Shown piece after piece: positions 63,152 through 64,000 of a stretch of DNA of 64,000 nucleotides. The stretch covers positions 1 to 64,000 of the forward strand of contig NZ_JAHLEF010000022.1 of assembly GCF_018861755.1 (NCBI RefSeq). The letters run 5' to 3'. The notes beneath the pieces were generated by a model. It searched no databases. It saw nothing but the letters and a program-made list of their open reading frames with translations, and was not told the DNA's origin. Origin of the DNA: Clostridium sp. CF012. GTDB taxonomy: Bacteria > Bacillota > Clostridia > Clostridiales > Clostridiaceae. Within the stretch, counting starts at the first letter, position 1. Each line of letters opens with the position of its first letter. The translations under genes and the position numbers were made by a program.

Positions 63152-64000
63152 ATGAAGAAAAAGTATGTATTAGGAATTTTAATTATAGTTACTGTACTTA
63201 TATTTGCAAATAGTTATTTAAAGATAGAACACAACATGAATATATTCGAATTTTTTGCAAAAGACCAACGTCTAAATGCCTCAGATAAAGCGTATTTGAA
63301 AGAATATGGAGACTTGGTCTATGGAGCAGATCAAAATACTCCACCGCTAAGATATTTAAATCCAGATAGTGGGCAATACGAGGGCCTTGTAATAGATTAT
63401 GTCAATGCGCTTTCTATAGAACTAGGAGTCAACATAAAGATGAAACCTATGATTTGGAATCAAGCCCTTGAAGCACTTGAAAGTGGAGATATAGATTTTT
63501 GTGATATGCACGCTTCAAAAGATCGCTCTCGTAGCTTTATATTTACAGGTCCTATTTACTATCAAAGAGGTGCTATATTAATAAAAAAAAATAATACAAG
63601 TATCAAAGCGCCACAGGATTTAAAAGGAAAAACTATAGCAGCAATAAAAGGTGATTATATATTTGAACATTTAGCTGAAAATTATACTGATGTACATGGA
63701 GTTGAGACTGAAAATTTAAGAGACGCTATTAGCCGCCTGGAAAAGAGTGAAGTAGATGCGGTCCTTGGAGATGAATCAGTAATAAACTATTATTTAACCC
63801 AAGAAGGGCTTAGCCGCGAATATTCAATACTTAATAATTACTTGTACGAAAGAGCAGCCCTAATAGGAGTAAAAAAAGGCAATGAAAGATTAGTAGAAAT
63901 ACTTAACAAAGCAATATATCAATTGCAAAAAGATAACACCATGGAAAGAATACATGGAAAATGGTTTGGCATATCACCACTAATCATGAAGAATACCAAC
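63152..64000 (+). CDS. SBP_bac_3-type sensor or binding protein, runs off the window end
   Basis: An ATG with AGGGTG opens a frame that stays open to the window end: 283 residues so far. It starts with one hydrophobic helix (MKKKYVLGILIIVTVLIFA) followed by a type 3 solute-binding domain (LVYGADQNTPPLRYLNPDSGQ; IDYVNALSIELGVNIK; LESGDIDFCDM; LKGKTIAAIKGDYIFEHL), ending in the W-F-G-I-S-P-L-I segment. The uncleaved N-terminal helix and this ending are typical of membrane sensor kinases or diguanylate cyclases of the BvgS-like layout, so a signalling domain may lie beyond the edge. It follows the sigma-54 activator gene by 95 bases. Confidence 0.75.
   Translation, partial: MKKKYVLGILIIVTVLIFANSYLKIEHNMNIFEFFAKDQRLNASDKAYLKEYGDLVYGADQNTPPLRYLNPDSGQYEGLVIDYVNALSIELGVNIKMKPMIWNQALEALESGDIDFCDMHASKDRSRSFIFTGPIYYQRGAILIKKNNTSIKAPQDLKGKTIAAIKGDYIFEHLAENYTDVHGVETENLRDAISRLEKSEVDAVLGDESVINYYLTQEGLSREYSILNNYLYERAALIGVKKGNERLVEILNKAIYQLQKDNTMERIHGKWFGISPLIMKNTN

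Noticed and set aside
1-64000. tRNA, rRNA, CRISPR arrays and insertion sequences
   Set aside because: No cloverleaf, rRNA core sequence, regular spaced repeats or transposase frame was seen on either strand.

Overview
The window is 64 kb of AT-rich chromosome from a spore-forming anaerobic Firmicute, most likely Clostridium sensu stricto. The evidence is strong GGAGG-type ribosome binding sites, frequent TTG/GTG starts, T-box control of branched-chain amino acid synthesis, an alpha/beta small acid-soluble spore protein behind a sigma-G-type promoter, a Spo0E-like phosphatase, ferredoxin-linked 2-oxoacid oxidation and a 2-hydroxyacyl-CoA dehydratase operon of Stickland type. The species cannot be fixed from this sequence. 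No rRNA, tRNA, CRISPR array, transposase or intact prophage was seen.

Layout. 0-3.2 kb: small accessory genes (an OB-fold/ParB-like hybrid, two membrane proteins, Spo0E-like, YopX-like) and a cluster of long hairpins. 3.2-6.2 kb: a membrane GGDEF-EAL protein with an extracellular substrate-binding sensor. 6.4-9 kb: a two-gene 2-oxoacid:ferredoxin oxidoreductase. 9.2-20.3 kb: housekeeping and stress genes (UPF0316, MATE, GreA, SASP, aspartate 4-decarboxylase, cold-shock protein, YqeY, CorA, AEC carrier, phosphoesterase, chemoreceptor). 20.6-28.2 kb: a GntR-controlled operon of GlpA-like dehydrogenase, FAD/NAD oxidoreductase, DUF1667 protein, FGGY kinase and alkyl-DHAP-synthase-like FAD enzyme, which looks like a catabolic pathway for an unidentified polyol or glycerol-like substrate. 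28.3-35.3 kb: an ABC exporter, a second chemoreceptor, GNAT and YitT proteins.

35.5-40.9 kb: the ilvN-ilvC-ilvD-ilvB operon with a T-box leader, a near-consensus promoter whose -35 box lies inside a perfect inverted repeat, and a previously unlisted 50-residue protein as its last gene. 40.9-41.8 kb: a stand-alone adenylate kinase behind a roughly 170-nt structured leader that resembles a cobalamin riboswitch. 41.8-52.3 kb: accessory genes including three decayed ones: a membrane protein with an apparent N-terminal deletion, the C-terminal half of an EAL domain, and an N-acyl-D-amino-acid deacylase split by a one-base frameshift.

52.4-63.1 kb: an eight-gene operon (CoA-transferase, activator, two dehydratase subunits, acyl-CoA dehydrogenase, EtfB, EtfA, 2-hydroxyacid dehydrogenase). 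It covers the complete reductive branch in which a 2-oxoacid from leucine or an aromatic amino acid becomes a saturated acid. It is preceded by a consensus sigma-54 promoter and two palindromic upstream sites spaced 20 bp apart, and is divergent from a sigma-54 activator, so its regulation can be read directly from the DNA. The window ends inside an SBP_bac_3-type sensor or binding protein.
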